DNA of 64,000 nt from Macrostomum hystrix. Taxonomy: Eukaryota > Platyhelminthes > Macrostomidae. The notes beneath the pieces are model-generated. The model searched no databases and was not told where the DNA came from. It saw nothing but the letters and a program-made list of their open reading frames with translations. Below are positions 63,256 through 64,000 of this stretch, one piece after another (position 1 is the stretch's first letter; each line of letters starts with the position of its first letter). Both the position numbers and the translations under genes were made by a program. The stretch lies in contig CATNEN010000025.1 of NCBI GenBank assembly GCA_950097015.1, positions 310,001 through 374,000 of the forward strand, in the 5' to 3' direction.

Positions 63256-63383
63256 CGCCGCCGTCAACAGCAGGCTGATCTTTAGCTTCAAGATTGGAGC
63301 CGGAAGTTGCGCCGCGGCCAGGATCACGACGGCCTCCGGGCAGCGGCGGATTGCGCAGCTGACTCGGGTGCAGGCTGGCGGCG
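62042..63383 (-). CDS. RIC-3 acetylcholine-receptor chaperone, 3' part
   Basis: RIC-3 is an ER membrane protein that assists folding and assembly of nicotinic acetylcholine and related receptors. Two minus-strand exons are visible (63383-62951 and 62410-62042), joined in phase to about 266 residues. The first gives HPSQLRNPPLPGGRRDPGR, an acidic/Gly linker with about 21 Gly in a row, then GGLATIALPVYAVGIALY and LAYTLVRAF, the second membrane segment of RIC-3 (IIPIYGFGIFLYILYILF in human). The second gives a coiled coil with DLLRLKARLEDTERQM, like the LAQLQEKLKETEAAM helix in human. An acidic stretch and basic end (RRRRAAPEHS) follow. The exon with the signal or first membrane segment lies beyond the right edge. 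The tail after the coiled coil is short compared with vertebrate RIC3. Confidence 0.85.
62560..62940. repeat. About 22-bp minisatellite in a RIC3 intron
   Basis: Units of AATCTCACTGGAATCTCCCT plus AG, with many diverged forms (AGAATCTCACT, GAATCTCAGAAG). On the minus strand it begins right after the donor GTGAGATTC; the units contain GTGAGATTC themselves, so the array looks seeded from the splice donor. Confidence 0.9.
62951..63383 (-). CDS. RIC3 internal exon: linker and membrane segment
   Basis: Acceptor CCTGCCCCCCGCAG on the minus strand, donor GTGAGA after ATCCC. Starts with the last base of a split codon and ends in phase 0. The glycine run is coded by GGC and GGT repeats (about 63191-63253). 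Confidence 0.85.
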
Positions 63384-63534
63384 CTGCGGGGGGCAGGGGA
63401 AGGCAGGCGAAGAGCGCTTTAGCACTGGGGGATGCACGAGAGTCAGCACCTAGCTCGTAATCCTATCGCATTGAATGATTGGGATAATTCACTGGATCAC
63501 AGAGTCTACTTAAAGTGGGTAGAGTAGTATGGTT

Positions 63535-64000
63535 GAATGGGATGCGATGGGGAAAAATGTACGGTGGAATGGGATGGGATGGTATATGATCCAATGGGAT
63601 GACATTGGATGGGAGGAGATGGGATAAGATGGGATGGGATGACATTGGATGGGATAAGATAGGATGGGATGGGATGGGATAATATGGGATTGGATGGGAT
63701 GAGATAGGATGGGATGGGATGGGATAATATGGGATGGGATGGGATGAGATAGGATGGGATGGGATGGGATAATATGGGATGGGATGGGATGGGATAAGAT
63801 GGGATGACATTGGATCGGATAAGATAAGATAGGATGGGATGGGATGACATTGGATGGGATAAGATGGGATGACATTGGATGGGAAAAGATGGGATGACAT
63901 TGGATGGGATGAGATGGGATGGGATAAGATGGGATGACATTGGATGGGATAAGATAAGATAGGATTTGATGGGATGGGATAAGATAAGATAGGATGTGAT
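63535..64000. repeat. GGGAT-type pentamer satellite at the right edge
   Basis: Units GGGAT, with AAGAT, GACATT and AATAT interruptions in a loosely repeated order. It lies on the 5' side of the RIC3 exon, probably in an intron, and continues past the window edge. Confidence 0.92.

Overview
The window reads as nuclear DNA of an invertebrate animal. Coding is intron-rich: nearly all inferred donors are GTGAG-type, and AATAAA signals lie just after the stop codons of two genes. Three genes are recognised: PIGS (GPI transamidase subunit, + strand, 785-6475), a complete still life (sif)/TIAM Rac guanine-nucleotide exchange factor (+ strand, 19023-58130), and the 3' part of RIC3, an acetylcholine-receptor chaperone (- strand, 62042-63383, 5' end beyond the right edge). 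The Sif-type acylated N-terminus with a WH1-like domain suggests a protostome. The load of minisatellites would fit a repeat-rich free-living flatworm such as Macrostomum, but the sequence alone does not prove this.

Layout. 1-784 is AT-rich flank. PIGS has 5 exons; its first and fourth introns carry minisatellites. 7200-18900 is intergenic or the sif 5' region, with five large arrays separated by unique DNA. Sif occupies 39 kb in 18 coding exons; all splice phases agree and give a protein of about 2,064 residues. After sif come a 24-bp array (59525-60575), a 45-bp array ending 27 bp from the RIC3 stop codon, and the two RIC3 exons. The window ends in a GGGAT-type satellite.

By hand count about half of the 64 kb is tandem repeat and about 14% is coding. 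The arrays are private: almost every long intron has its own unrelated unit (11 to 55 bp), while the shortest introns have none. Several arrays show higher-order repeats, and three 20-bp arrays keep their register with no visible indel over 0.6-1.9 kb. Four copies of a tRNA-derived SINE lie in sif introns. One begins exactly at an exon end, so that its own GTGAGT serves as the splice donor; another ends just before the acceptor of the PH exon. A 5'-truncated LINE tail sits inside a CAG/TAG microsatellite.

The three genes have no obvious pathway in common, although Sif and RIC-3 both act in neurons in model animals. I found no new protein system. The most unusual content is the minisatellite-filled intron architecture and its relation to splice signals.
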